Origin: Lachnospiraceae bacterium
GTDB taxonomy: Bacteria > Bacillota > Clostridia > Lachnospirales > Lachnospiraceae
Length of the DNA: 49,410 nucleotides
Assembly: GCA_028689655.1 (NCBI GenBank)
Contig: JAQVCT010000020.1
Coordinates: 1 to 49,410, forward strand
Reading direction: 5' to 3'
Positions 8,357-17,966 of the stretch are shown here, in pieces (the stretch's first letter is position 1; each line of letters begins with the position of its first letter). The notes under the pieces are model-generated. The model searched no databases. It was not told the DNA's origin and worked only from the letters and a program-made list of their open reading frames with translations. Position numbers and translations under genes: made by a program.

Positions 8357-9859
8357 ATGGCAAAGCTGGTAATTAATGAGTATCAGGAACTGGGAAAAAT
8401 CAACGAGGAAATCTATGGACATTTTGCGGAGCATTTGGGTAGATGTATCTATGAGGGACTGTATGTGGGGGAAGATTCCCCGATTCCCAATACCAGGGGG
8501 ATGAGAAACGATGTGGTACAGGCATTGAAGGAGATGAAGATTCCCGTATTGCGGTGGCCGGGAGGATGCTTTGCGGATGAATATCACTGGAAGGACGGCA
8601 TCGGCCCGCGGGAAAACAGAAAGAAAATGATCAACACTCACTGGGGTGGTGTGGTGGAGGACAACAGCTTTGGCACCCATGAGTTCATGGAACTTTGTGA
8701 GCAGTTAGGCTGTAAGACTTACATCAATGGAAATCTGGGAAGCGGCAGTGTCCAGGAGATGTCGGAGTGGGTGGAATACCTCACCTTTGACGGTGTCTCC
8801 CCCATGGCGGATCTTCGGGCAAAGAATGGACATGAAGCACCCTGGAAGGTGGACTATTTTGGCGTTGGCAATGAGAACTGGGGATGCGGCGGCAATATGA
8901 CCCCGGAGCATTACGCAGATGAATATCGGAGATATCAGACCTATGTGAGAAATTATCACCCGGAAAATCCCATCTACAAGGTATGCGGCGGTCCTAATGT
9001 GGATGATTATGCATGGACAAAGGGGGTACTGGAGACCACTCACCGGAACTGTCTGCCTGCACTCCACGGTAATATGGATGGCTTGTCGGTGCACTATTAT
9101 GTCCACCCGGAGGGATGGGAGACCAAGGGCAGTGCCACAGAATTTGATGATGCCGTGTGGTACAGGACCCTCAGCAAAGCCCTCTATATGGAGCAGCTGA
9201 TAGAACGTCACGGGGCTATCATGGATCAGTATGATCCGGAGAAGAAGATTGGAATGATCGTGGATGAATGGGGCTGCTGGTTTACGGTGGAGCCGGGAAC
9301 CAACCCGGGATTCCTGTATCAGCAGAATACCATGCGTGATGCACTGGTGGCGGGTGTTACACTGAACCTGTTCAATAAGCATTGTGACAGGGTAAAGATG
9401 GCGAATATCGCCCAGATGGTAAATGTGTTACAGGCCGTGATTCTCACAGAGGGGGAGCAGATGATTCTCACGCCCACCTACCATGTGTTCAGGATGTATC
9501 GCAATCATCAGAATGCCACATTGCTCCAGAGTCATATCCAGACCCGGGAGATTGGAGTGGAGGAAATTTATCCTGTGCCGGATCTGCAGGAATCCGTATC
9601 CAGAGATCAGGAGGGGAACATCACCATCACTCTGAACAATCTCTCCTTTACGGAGGACAGAGAGGTGGAAGTGATCTTTGCGGAGCTGGAGCCTGAGAAA
9701 ATACAGGGAACCATCTTACAGGGCGAAGCACATGCATACAATACCTTTCAGGAGCCAGAGCGGGTACAGGAGGAGGCATTCACTTCATTTACGAGAAAAG
9801 GAACACATATTACCTTTACCATGCCTGCACACAGCGTCCTGCAGCTTAGAGTGAGCTGA
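8357..9859 (+). CDS. GH51 alpha-L-arabinofuranosidase (first copy)
   Basis: A 500-residue intracellular retaining arabinofuranosidase with an (alpha/beta)8 barrel and C-terminal beta domain. Acid/base Glu173 lies in VGNENWG and nucleophile Glu304 in VDEWGCW. The N-terminal GHFAEHLGR and [19 protein letters not shown] blocks are characteristic. I start at MAKLVINEY because GAGGG sits seven bases upstream; an upstream in-frame ATG at 8309 adds 16 residues unlike the family. It follows GH43 in one operon. It is clearly divergent from the second GH51 at 15104, so the two probably differ in linkage or chain-length preference. Confidence 0.94.
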   Translation: MAKLVINEYQELGKINEEIYGHFAEHLGRCIYEGLYVGEDSPIPNTRGMRNDVVQALKEMKIPVLRWPGGCFADEYHWKDGIGPRENRKKMINTHWGGVVEDNSFGTHEFMELCEQLGCKTYINGNLGSGSVQEMSEWVEYLTFDGVSPMADLRAKNGHEAPWKVDYFGVGNENWGCGGNMTPEHYADEYRRYQTYVRNYHPENPIYKVCGGPNVDDYAWTKGVLETTHRNCLPALHGNMDGLSVHYYVHPEGWETKGSATEFDDAVWYRTLSKALYMEQLIERHGAIMDQYDPEKKIGMIVDEWGCWFTVEPGTNPGFLYQQNTMRDALVAGVTLNLFNKHCDRVKMANIAQMVNVLQAVILTEGEQMILTPTYHVFRMYRNHQNATLLQSHIQTREIGVEEIYPVPDLQESVSRDQEGNITITLNNLSFTEDREVEVIFAELEPEKIQGTILQGEAHAYNTFQEPERVQEEAFTSFTRKGTHITFTMPAHSVLQLRVS

Positions 9860-9860
9860 C

Positions 9861-10109
9861 ATGAGCCAGGGATATTGTAGAAAATGCCTCACCAGAGATA
9901 TGGATCAAAAAGCGTATTTTCAAAATCTCCACAGGTATATCGAGAATCTGGAGCCCGACAGCAAGGCAAGCCCCAGGCTGTATGAAAGGCGGCTGTCTGT
10001 ATGTAAGGAATGTGAACGATTACTGGATGGCATGTGCAATGCCTGTGGATGTTACGTAGAATTGAGAGCTGCCATAGATCATAATAAATGCCCCTACCGG
10101 AAATGGTAG
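9861..10109 (+). CDS. small cysteine-rich protein, DUF6171-like
   Basis: An 82-residue protein with cysteine pairs CRKC, CKEC and CNACGC, and a CP near the end, likely a zinc-binding fold. The GCYVELRAA block matches what I recall of the DUF6171 family of Firmicutes, a family of unknown function. It begins one base after the GH51 stop, so it is translationally coupled to that gene. The last codons and stop lie inside a 16-base-pair terminator stem. Confidence 0.65.
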   Translation: MSQGYCRKCLTRDMDQKAYFQNLHRYIENLEPDSKASPRLYERRLSVCKECERLLDGMCNACGCYVELRAAIDHNKCPYRKW

Positions 10110-10120
10110 GGGCATTTATT
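10083..10120. terminator. 16-bp terminator stem overlapping the end of a gene
   Basis: AATAAATGCCCCTACC (10083-10098) pairs perfectly with GGTAGGGGCATTTATT (10105-10120). The stop codon of the upstream gene (10107-10109) is inside the right arm. Because both flanks are A/T rich it may work in both directions, serving the convergent regulator gene as well. Confidence 0.85.
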
Positions 10121-10144
10121 ATGTGAGATATTATTCCGCAGAAT

Positions 10145-10310
10145 ATTATTGCATCGGGTTATTCGTATTGGCATCCGTATTTGTATCTGTATTCTTTTCT
10201 TTGTTTCAGCATTGACATCTATATTGTATCTGCATTTCTATCTGTATCGGTATCCATATCTGCGTTTGCATCTATATCTGTATCCATATCCATGACAGTT
10301 TGAATGGGGC
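10145..10310 (-). repeat. degenerate (GAT/AAT)-ACN coding repeat, partly frame-decayed
   Basis: On the minus strand this stretch is built of units such as GATACN and AATACN. Upstream of the TAG at 10219-10221 it codes the Asp/Asn/Thr/Ala tail of the HTH regulator. Beyond the stop the same pattern continues in another frame (NTDTNTDANTNNPMQ followed by TAA), so the tail seems to have been longer and was shortened by small insertions or deletions. Confidence 0.6.
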
Positions 10311-11217
10311 TGTAGTTGATCCGCACATTGATGTCCTGGTTATAATTGCCAAAAGTCTTCCCGAAGATTGTCAGACCGCCGATATGTGCCGCATCGTCCG
10401 GCACGCCGATCTTGAATTTCAGGATACTCTTATAAGTGAGATCAAACTGTCTGATATTCACGTCAGATATTTTCAGCCCATCGATGAAGGTTCCCTTTTT
10501 ATTAATGACCAGCAATTTCAGCAGACCGTACTGATTCCAGTTCAGGAACCACCAGTCAGGAGTGAAGATTCCCTTCACATCTCCGAAATCCCCGGGGCTT
10601 GTCCAGGTACCGATACAGATATCGTTGAGATAGAAGTGTACATCCGAAGGCCATACGTTATTCACACCGGGTGCTTCCGAGCTCAGCTCCGCGGAGATGG
10701 TGATCTGATCGATACGCTGGGAGGAGGGGATAAAGTTCGGTATGATATACTCCACATATCCCCTGGTGAACCAGAGAATATCTGCATTGTAGCGATCCGG
10801 GTGGGCGAAATACCGGGTATCATCCACTTCGCCGATGAGAGCCTTGGAGGTGGAAAGCCCGCAGGTGGGATACACATTGTAATCGGAAAAATGCCCCACT
10901 TTGATGCTGGTCTGATAGAGATTCTTACTGTCCTCCTGCTGATCCAGATCGATGAGGATCTTATCCAGATGAACGGAACATTTTTTCTGATTGCCATGTC
11001 CGCCGGATTCGTTGGATACCGTGATCAATCCGCAGTCCTCCAGCTTTTTGATGTGACTGGTGAGTGCACCGTTGGTGATATGTAAGGCCGTAGCCAGTTC
11101 ATTCATATTCATACCGCCGTTTTCCATCAGCAGCTTGATAATATCGATTCGTACTTCGGAGCCCAGTGCCTTGAAGATGTCCAGCCCTTCGTCCAGTGAT
11201 TTTATATGGAGCATCAT
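10219..11217 (-). CDS. winged-helix (ArsR-like) regulator with uncharacterised C-terminal domain
   Basis: The 332-residue protein has an N-terminal winged helix (about residues 10-85; DIFKALGSEVRIDIIKLL and the recognition helix TNGALTSHIKKLEDCG). Residues 100-300 form a beta-rich domain with many Trp and Tyr residues (WPSDVHFYLND, GIFTPDWWFLNWNQYG), plausible for sugar binding. The last 25 residues are an Asp-Thr-Asn-Ala repeat tail. It is transcribed between the GH43-GH51 operon and the CUT1 importer and has its own promoter with an operator-like palindrome, so it is the likely local regulator of arabinose-oligomer use. The target site and ligand are inferred. The family of the sensor domain is not one I can name. 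Confidence 0.75.
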   Translation of the reverse strand: MMLHIKSLDEGLDIFKALGSEVRIDIIKLLMENGGMNMNELATALHITNGALTSHIKKLEDCGLITVSNESGGHGNQKKCSVHLDKILIDLDQQEDSKNLYQTSIKVGHFSDYNVYPTCGLSTSKALIGEVDDTRYFAHPDRYNADILWFTRGYVEYIIPNFIPSSQRIDQITISAELSSEAPGVNNVWPSDVHFYLNDICIGTWTSPGDFGDVKGIFTPDWWFLNWNQYGLLKLLVINKKGTFIDGLKISDVNIRQFDLTYKSILKFKIGVPDDAAHIGGLTIFGKTFGNYNQDINVRINYSPIQTVMDMDTDIDANADMDTDTDRNADTI

Positions 11218-11238
11218 ACTCCTCCCGCCCTTGTATAG

Positions 11239-11254
11239 TTTAGTATTTTATAAA
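11239..11254 (-). promoter_or_regulatory. operator-like palindrome at the regulator promoter
   Basis: TTTAGT-ATTT-TATAAA, a near match of TTTAGA-N4-TCTAAA. It lies just downstream of the minus-strand -10, as expected for autoregulation. Confidence 0.45.
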
Positions 11255-11256
11255 GT

Positions 11257-11285
11257 ATTATATACATGAAAAAATTGAAAGTCAA
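11257..11285 (-). promoter_or_regulatory. promoter of the HTH regulator gene
   Basis: Read on the minus strand: TTGACT (11285-11280), 17-base spacer, TATAAT (11262-11257). This is close to consensus. GGGAGGAG precedes the start codon at 11217. Confidence 0.65.
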
Positions 11286-11365
11286 ACAAATTCCCCCATT
11301 GAGAGGGCTATTTTACAAAAACCTAAAATGAATGAGTTCCATTACGATTAGATAAACGACACATG

Positions 11366-11381
11366 TTTAGACTTATCTAAA
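11366..11381. promoter_or_regulatory. second exact TTTAGA-N4-TCTAAA operator
   Basis: TTTAGA-CTTA-TCTAAA. It is identical in its arms to the site at 7224-7239. It lies 27 bases upstream of the -35 of the importer promoter, a position that suits an activator or looping more than simple blocking; it could also block an unrecognised promoter there. Confidence 0.55.
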
Positions 11382-11408
11382 GTATTATAATAAAATATAA
11401 ATTAAATA

Positions 11409-11438
11409 TTGACAGGCATAGCGATGTTGTGCAATAAT
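11409..11438 (+). promoter_or_regulatory. promoter of the CUT1 importer operon
   Basis: Consensus TTGACA (11409-11414), 18-base spacer, AATAAT (11433-11438). The 170-base leader that follows (11440-11609) ends in GGAGG before the lipoprotein start; I see no further strong structure in it. Confidence 0.55.
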
Positions 11439-11609
11439 ACACTTGCGAGGTAATAAATGAGACAAAAGTATAAAAGTTGCACAATTACTTTTTGGTTTAT
11501 GAAAGAGAAAAGTAAACAACTTTAGCAAAATATGTCTTATTGAAACCTCACCTCATGATTTGGATGGGGGAACGGAACATAAATTTCTGAATTGAATGGA
11601 GGAAACGAA

Positions 11610-12995
11610 ATGAAAAAGAAAGTATTGGCAACATTGTTAAGTGTGGCAATGGCAGCAACTTTACTTGTAGGATGTGGCAGCAGCTCTGACACAGCAAGTG
11701 AATCAGGGGAAGCAGCTACAGAGTCAGCAGGTCCTGGAGCAGCAGGTACTACAGAGATGGAAGTTGAGGGCGATGATGTCACCACATTGAATGTATGGAC
11801 ATTTATCGAACTTCATCAGCAGTTCTACACAGATATGGCAGAGAAATGGAATGCAGAGAACCCTGATAAAAAAGTAAAATTAGTATTGAGCAACATGGCA
11901 TATGATGATATGCATAACAAATTATCACTTTCTCTTGAGTCAGGAGAAGGCGCTCCAGATATCGTTGATATCGAATTAGGAAAATTCCCGGCATTCATGA
12001 CTGGGGAGATCGGATTAAGAGATCTGACAGATGTCATCGATCCATATAGAGAAAATATCGTACAGTCAAGACTTGATATCTATGGAAAAGATGGAAAAGA
12101 ATATGGACTTCCTACTCACGTAGGTGCTACCGTAGCTTTCTACAATACAGAGGCATTAGAGGCAGCAGGCGTTGATTACACCACCATCAAGACCTGGGAT
12201 GATTTCAAGGCAGCAGGTGTGAAATATTACGAAGCAACCGGAAAGACCTTTGCATGTGTTGAGACGACAGCACAGTGGATGATCAACCTGATGTTAGCAC
12301 AGAAAGGTGGAGATTATCTGGACGCAGACGGCAACCTTGCAGTGAATAATGACACCATGGTAGAGGTATTACAGTACATCAAAGAGATGCAGGACACAGG
12401 CGCATTTGCTACAGTTCCTGGTGGACAGCCGGATAATGAAGAAGCTTATCCTAACTACAACTCAGGAGATTACGCAGTACAGATCATGCCTTTCTGGCAG
12501 ACCTCAAGATTTACCAACTACATGACTGACTTAAAAGGTAAAGTTGCAATCGCAGCTCCTCCGGTATTTGACACAACAGACGGTGAATACCAGTCAATCG
12601 GTGGTGGAGGAACAGGTACAGCCATCATAGCCAGCAGCCCCAATGCAGACCTTGCAGCAGAAGTTATGGCATACATCAAATTGTCCGAGACAGCAAACGA
12701 AGAAGTATGGAATGTATTAGGATTTGATCCTGTAAATACAGCAGTGTGGTCAGATACAGCGCTGACAGAGAATGCAGACAATCAGTTCGTACAGTATTTT
12801 GTAAATCCTCCATTTGAAGCATTAAATGAGATCAAGGACAATATCGGAACACTGAATTTCTACACAGATGAAAAAGCCCCATCCATCAACAATGAGTTCT
12901 GTAACGTAACATTGAACAATATCTTCGAGAATGGCATGGATGTAAAAGAAGCATTGGATGAATCACAGGCTACATTGGAGAATGAATTCCAGTAA
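11610..12995 (+). CDS. sugar ABC importer, substrate-binding lipoprotein (CUT1)
   Basis: Captures an oligosaccharide outside the membrane for the two permeases downstream. It has a lipoprotein signal: Lys-rich start, hydrophobic stretch and lipobox LLVGC with Cys near residue 22, then a Ser/Thr/Glu/Ala-rich linker. The rest is a family 1 solute-binding fold of 461 residues (TFIELHQQF, PDIVDIELG, YGLPTHVGAT). GGAGG lies ten bases before the chosen ATG; an ATG at 11592 is less suited. Context between arabinofuranosidases points to arabino- or xylo-oligosaccharides. Substrate is inferred. Confidence 0.9.
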   Translation: MKKKVLATLLSVAMAATLLVGCGSSSDTASESGEAATESAGPGAAGTTEMEVEGDDVTTLNVWTFIELHQQFYTDMAEKWNAENPDKKVKLVLSNMAYDDMHNKLSLSLESGEGAPDIVDIELGKFPAFMTGEIGLRDLTDVIDPYRENIVQSRLDIYGKDGKEYGLPTHVGATVAFYNTEALEAAGVDYTTIKTWDDFKAAGVKYYEATGKTFACVETTAQWMINLMLAQKGGDYLDADGNLAVNNDTMVEVLQYIKEMQDTGAFATVPGGQPDNEEAYPNYNSGDYAVQIMPFWQTSRFTNYMTDLKGKVAIAAPPVFDTTDGEYQSIGGGGTGTAIIASSPNADLAAEVMAYIKLSETANEEVWNVLGFDPVNTAVWSDTALTENADNQFVQYFVNPPFEALNEIKDNIGTLNFYTDEKAPSINNEFCNVTLNNIFENGMDVKEALDESQATLENEFQ

Positions 12996-13029
12996 AGTGC
13001 ATGGTCACTTGTATAATGAAGTAAATAAC

Positions 13030-13062
13030 GAGATGCAGGCAGGCATTACCTGCATCTCATTT
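13030..13062 (+). terminator. intercistronic hairpin between binding protein and permeases
   Basis: GAGATGCAGG (13030-13039) pairs with CCTGCATCTC (13049-13058), followed by ATTTTAG. With its short T-run this is probably a partial terminator or a 3' end stabiliser, letting the binding protein be made in excess of the permeases. Confidence 0.7.
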
Positions 13063-13090
13063 TAGTTATGAAGAGAGAGGAACAGCTATC

Positions 13091-13975
13091 ATGAAAAAAT
13101 TCTTTTATTCCCAGAAAATAGCTCCTTATGTATTTGTATTACCATTTGTACTTACCGTTCTTTTATTTTGGATCGCACCCATCAGCAATGGTGTGTTACT
13201 TAGTTTTCAGGATGTGTTAAAGGATCAATGGGTGGGCACGAAAAATTATACCCGCCTTCTGTCAGACAAAATATTTTTGAAAGCAATACTGAATAGTTTG
13301 AAATATATGATTGGAACCCTGGTGTTATTGATTCCATTCCCCATGCTCTTTGCCAGCTTGCTGAATAGCAAATTAATGGTAAAAGCGAACTTTTTCAAAT
13401 CCGTTTACTTCCTTCCGGCGCTGACCTCCGTAGTGGTAGTTGGTACCATATTCAGACTGATGTTCGGTGAAGCTTCCGCATCCTTTGCCAATCAGGTCAT
13501 GGAAGCACTGGGACAGTCACCCATCAAATGGTTAAAGGGAGTAGGCACTTCCTACATTATTTTATTATTGATCGCATGCTGGAGATGGACAGGTGTAAAT
13601 ATCCTCTATTTCCTGGCAGGACTACAGAGTATTCCAACGGAGCTTTACGAAGCAGCTTCCATCGATGGAGCCAGCAAATGGCAGCAGTTCAAGAATATTT
13701 CCATGCCCCTTGTAAAGCCCACCACTGTATACGTACTCACCATCAGTATCTATGCCGGACTATCCATGTTCCTGGAAAGCTACATGATCTTCAAAGGCAA
13801 TAACTCACCCAATAATATCGGTCTTACCATTGTAGGGTACCTGTATCGTCAGGGTATCGAGAAGAGAGCCATGGGTTATGCCTGTGCAGTTGGTATTGTA
13901 TTGCTTCTTAGTGTTATGATTGTCAATCTGGTACAGTTGAAGTTGACAGGTACCTTCGATAAGGAGGAAAAATAG
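13091..13975 (+). CDS. sugar ABC importer, permease (MalF/AraP type)
   Basis: An integral membrane subunit of 294 residues with about six transmembrane helices. The cytoplasmic EAA loop (EAASIDGASKWQQFKNISMP) that docks the ATPase is near residue 200. GAGAGAGG precedes ATG. It pairs with the second permease one base downstream. No ATP-binding gene is present in this operon, which is common for CUT1 systems that share an MsmX-like ATPase encoded elsewhere. Confidence 0.92.
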   Translation: MKKFFYSQKIAPYVFVLPFVLTVLLFWIAPISNGVLLSFQDVLKDQWVGTKNYTRLLSDKIFLKAILNSLKYMIGTLVLLIPFPMLFASLLNSKLMVKANFFKSVYFLPALTSVVVVGTIFRLMFGEASASFANQVMEALGQSPIKWLKGVGTSYIILLLIACWRWTGVNILYFLAGLQSIPTELYEAASIDGASKWQQFKNISMPLVKPTTVYVLTISIYAGLSMFLESYMIFKGNNSPNNIGLTIVGYLYRQGIEKRAMGYACAVGIVLLLSVMIVNLVQLKLTGTFDKEEK

Positions 13976-13976
13976 C

Positions 13977-14822
13977 ATGAATTCAGTAAAAAAGAAAAAT
14001 AAATCAGCCACCGTCGCTATGGTAGTCCTGTTTACCTGCCTGGCAATTCTCATCATCATGCCAATCTATGTACTGTTCATCGCCAGCTTTAAGCCCGGAG
14101 GAGACCTGCTTCAGTATGGCTTGAATCTGGAACTGAATCTGGATCGATGGAGCCTTGATAATTATCGTCTGCTCTTTTTCGGCAAGCATGATTACTGGAC
14201 CTGGTTCATGAACAGTATAGGGCTTACAGTGATCACCGTCATCGCCACTTTGCTGGTGAGTGCGTTTGTGGGATATGGCTTTGCCGCATATGAATTTAAG
14301 GGAAGGAACTTCCTGTTCGTCATCGTATTGATCATCCTGTCCATTCCACTGGAAGTTGTCATGCTTCCCCTGTATAAACAGATGTCCGTATGGCATATGA
14401 TGGACAGCTACGGGGCAATCGTACTGCCATTTATGGCCCATGCCTCCACCATTTTCTTTTTCCGACAGTATCTGCTGGGTATTCCAAAGTCCCTTTTGGA
14501 GGCGGGCAGAATCGACGGTGCCACAGAGTATGGTATTTTCTTCCGTCTCATCATGCCGATTATGAAGCCTGCATTTGCAGCTATGGCAATCTTAAATGGT
14601 ATGAATGCATGGAATAACTACTTGTGGCCGTTGCTGGTTGTGAGAAGTGCCGATAAATACACACTGACCATCGGTCTGAATACATTGATCAACCCTTATG
14701 GAGATAACTACAGCTTATTGATCGTAGGTTCCTTCTTCTCCATTATACCTATTTTTGTTCTCTTTATCTGTTTCCAGAAGTACTTTATCGAAGGTATGAC
14801 CGCAGGTGCAGTGAAAGGCTAA
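13977..14822 (+). CDS. sugar ABC importer, permease (MalG/AraQ type)
   Basis: The second membrane subunit, 281 residues with six predicted helices and the EAA loop EAGRIDGATEYGIFFRLIMP near residue 180. AAGGAGG lies at the end of the preceding gene, with one base between stop and start, so the two permeases are translationally coupled. It is followed by a 280-base gap of repeats, then the second GH51 gene. Confidence 0.92.
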   Translation: MNSVKKKNKSATVAMVVLFTCLAILIIMPIYVLFIASFKPGGDLLQYGLNLELNLDRWSLDNYRLLFFGKHDYWTWFMNSIGLTVITVIATLLVSAFVGYGFAAYEFKGRNFLFVIVLIILSIPLEVVMLPLYKQMSVWHMMDSYGAIVLPFMAHASTIFFFRQYLLGIPKSLLEAGRIDGATEYGIFFRLIMPIMKPAFAAMAILNGMNAWNNYLWPLLVVRSADKYTLTIGLNTLINPYGDNYSLLIVGSFFSIIPIFVLFICFQKYFIEGMTAGAVKG

Positions 14823-14917
14823 CTGGAAATCTTTACAGGATGGGAAACAATACACCAACGGAACATAATAAAGCAGCAGTACAAAATAGGGAAAATGAAG
14901 ATAGACATAAATACAGT

Positions 14918-16627
<1,710 letters not shown>

Positions 16628-16653
16628 CAAAATCAATATAGGTATCAGAACAG

Positions 16654-16683
16654 AACCCCCTGCAAATACGCAGGGGGTTTTCT
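16654..16683 (+). terminator. intrinsic terminator after the arabinan locus
   Basis: AACCCCCTGC (16654-16663) and GCAGGGGGTT (16670-16679) form a perfect 10-bp GC-rich stem with a 6-base loop, followed by TTCT. Confidence 0.88.
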
Positions 16684-16788
16684 ACGATAGAAAATCATGT
16701 GCAATAAAAACTACATATACATAACTTACAAAAAATAAAAACGAAATTGTGCAAAAAGTACAAAAATATAAATAATAACAAAAATAAA

Positions 16789-16841
16789 TTGACACTATTG
16801 GATAATTTGTTATAATAAACTTAATTAATAAAGTTTATTAA
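16789..16841 (+). promoter_or_regulatory. promoter and palindromic operator of the ROK-led sugar operon
   Basis: TTGACA (16789-16794), 16-base spacer, TATAAT (16811-16816). Eight bases later lies a 17-base perfect palindrome around a central G, TTAATAAAGTTTATTAA (16825-16841), over the expected transcription start. A wider inverted repeat AATAAACTT/AAGTTTATT (16814-16839) overlaps it. AT-rich palindromes of this type are known targets of ROK repressors such as XylR, so autorepression by the next gene is likely. Confidence 0.75.
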
Positions 16842-16874
16842 GTTACAGAGGACCACAATGAAAAGAGGAAAACG

Positions 16875-17957
16875 ATGGAGCAACTGATTGGAAATCCAAG
16901 TGTAATTAAGAGATTAAATAAAGATGTGGTGGAAAAAGTGATTCGGGATGAAGGTCCTATCACGAAACCTGCCATTGCAAAGCGCACAGATCTGAGTCTG
17001 GTCACTGTGAATAAGCTGGTGGAGAATCTGCAAAAAGAAAATAAAGTAAAACCCAGTGCCATTGAACAGTCCACGGGAGGAAGACGTGCACAATCCTACG
17101 TGATAAATGAAGAGTTTAATTATAACGTTGTTCTCTATTTTGAGAGAGATATGTATGTGGGCGTGGTCGCCAACTCCATCGGAGATATTGTATACGAGGA
17201 AGAGTTTCGACTCCCCGATGTGAAAAAATCAGTTCTGGAAGATATCTACCGTATTATAGATGTGCTGTTGGAAAAGTGCGAGGAACATGAAGTTACAGCA
17301 ATTGGTCTGGGAATTCCAGGTGTGGTAAATGATGGTGTGGTAACCAGTATTCCACAGATTCCATGTCTGGAGGGCATGGATGTGGAGAAGACCCTCACCA
17401 AACGGTATCAGATCAGAGTGGTATTGGAAAATGATATCAACCTGGCAGCGAGAGGAATCTACTGTAGCGAATATAAGGAAGAGGTAGATAATCTGGCGGT
17501 GATCTATCTGGAGGAAGGAATCGGATCAGGTATTATTATCAATCAGGAACTTTTTAAAGGCTCTTCCAATTTTGCAGGTGAGCTAAGTTATCTTCCCATG
17601 GAGGAATCTTCCCAAAGGGTTACCTTTGAGGAACGCGTTTCGGTGATTTATGAAAAACTGGATAGCACCCAGGGGGAAGAGTGGAATAACTGGAAGAAAG
17701 TGTTCTGTAAGACCATCAGAGACAGCCTGATCAGCATCGTGTGTATCTTAAATCCGGAGATCGTGGTACTGAAATGCGAGCACCTGGCAAAAGAGGATGT
17801 GAAGCTGCTGGATGAGATGCTCCAGGAATATGTGGGAGAGGAAAATGCACCAAAGCTCATAAAGGCGCAGGATCTGAAGAGATACAGTATAGACGGAATT
17901 ATAAATATGTGCATTGAGGAATCGAAGGCAATGTACCTATTATCAAACGGGAAATGA
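16875..17957 (+). CDS. ROK family transcriptional regulator
   Basis: A 360-residue repressor. Residues about 10-75 form a winged helix (GPITKPAIAKRTDLSLVTVNKLVENL). The remainder is a ROK sugar-binding domain with GLGIPGVVNDGVV, LENDINLAARG and the GIGSGIIIN phosphate loop. The cysteine-rich zinc motif (CxCGxxGC) normal for ROK proteins is missing where it should follow FAGELSYLP, so this domain probably senses rather than phosphorylates. It leads the operon and is likely to repress it through the palindrome at 16825-16841. The inducing sugar is unknown. Confidence 0.88.
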   Translation: MEQLIGNPSVIKRLNKDVVEKVIRDEGPITKPAIAKRTDLSLVTVNKLVENLQKENKVKPSAIEQSTGGRRAQSYVINEEFNYNVVLYFERDMYVGVVANSIGDIVYEEEFRLPDVKKSVLEDIYRIIDVLLEKCEEHEVTAIGLGIPGVVNDGVVTSIPQIPCLEGMDVEKTLTKRYQIRVVLENDINLAARGIYCSEYKEEVDNLAVIYLEEGIGSGIIINQELFKGSSNFAGELSYLPMEESSQRVTFEERVSVIYEKLDSTQGEEWNNWKKVFCKTIRDSLISIVCILNPEIVVLKCEHLAKEDVKLLDEMLQEYVGEENAPKLIKAQDLKRYSIDGIINMCIEESKAMYLLSNGK

Positions 17958-17966
17958 GGATAAAAA

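Noticed and set aside
8705..9382. 225-codon minus-strand open frame opposite the first GH51 gene
   Set aside because: Shadow of a strongly supported GH51 gene with intact catalytic residues.
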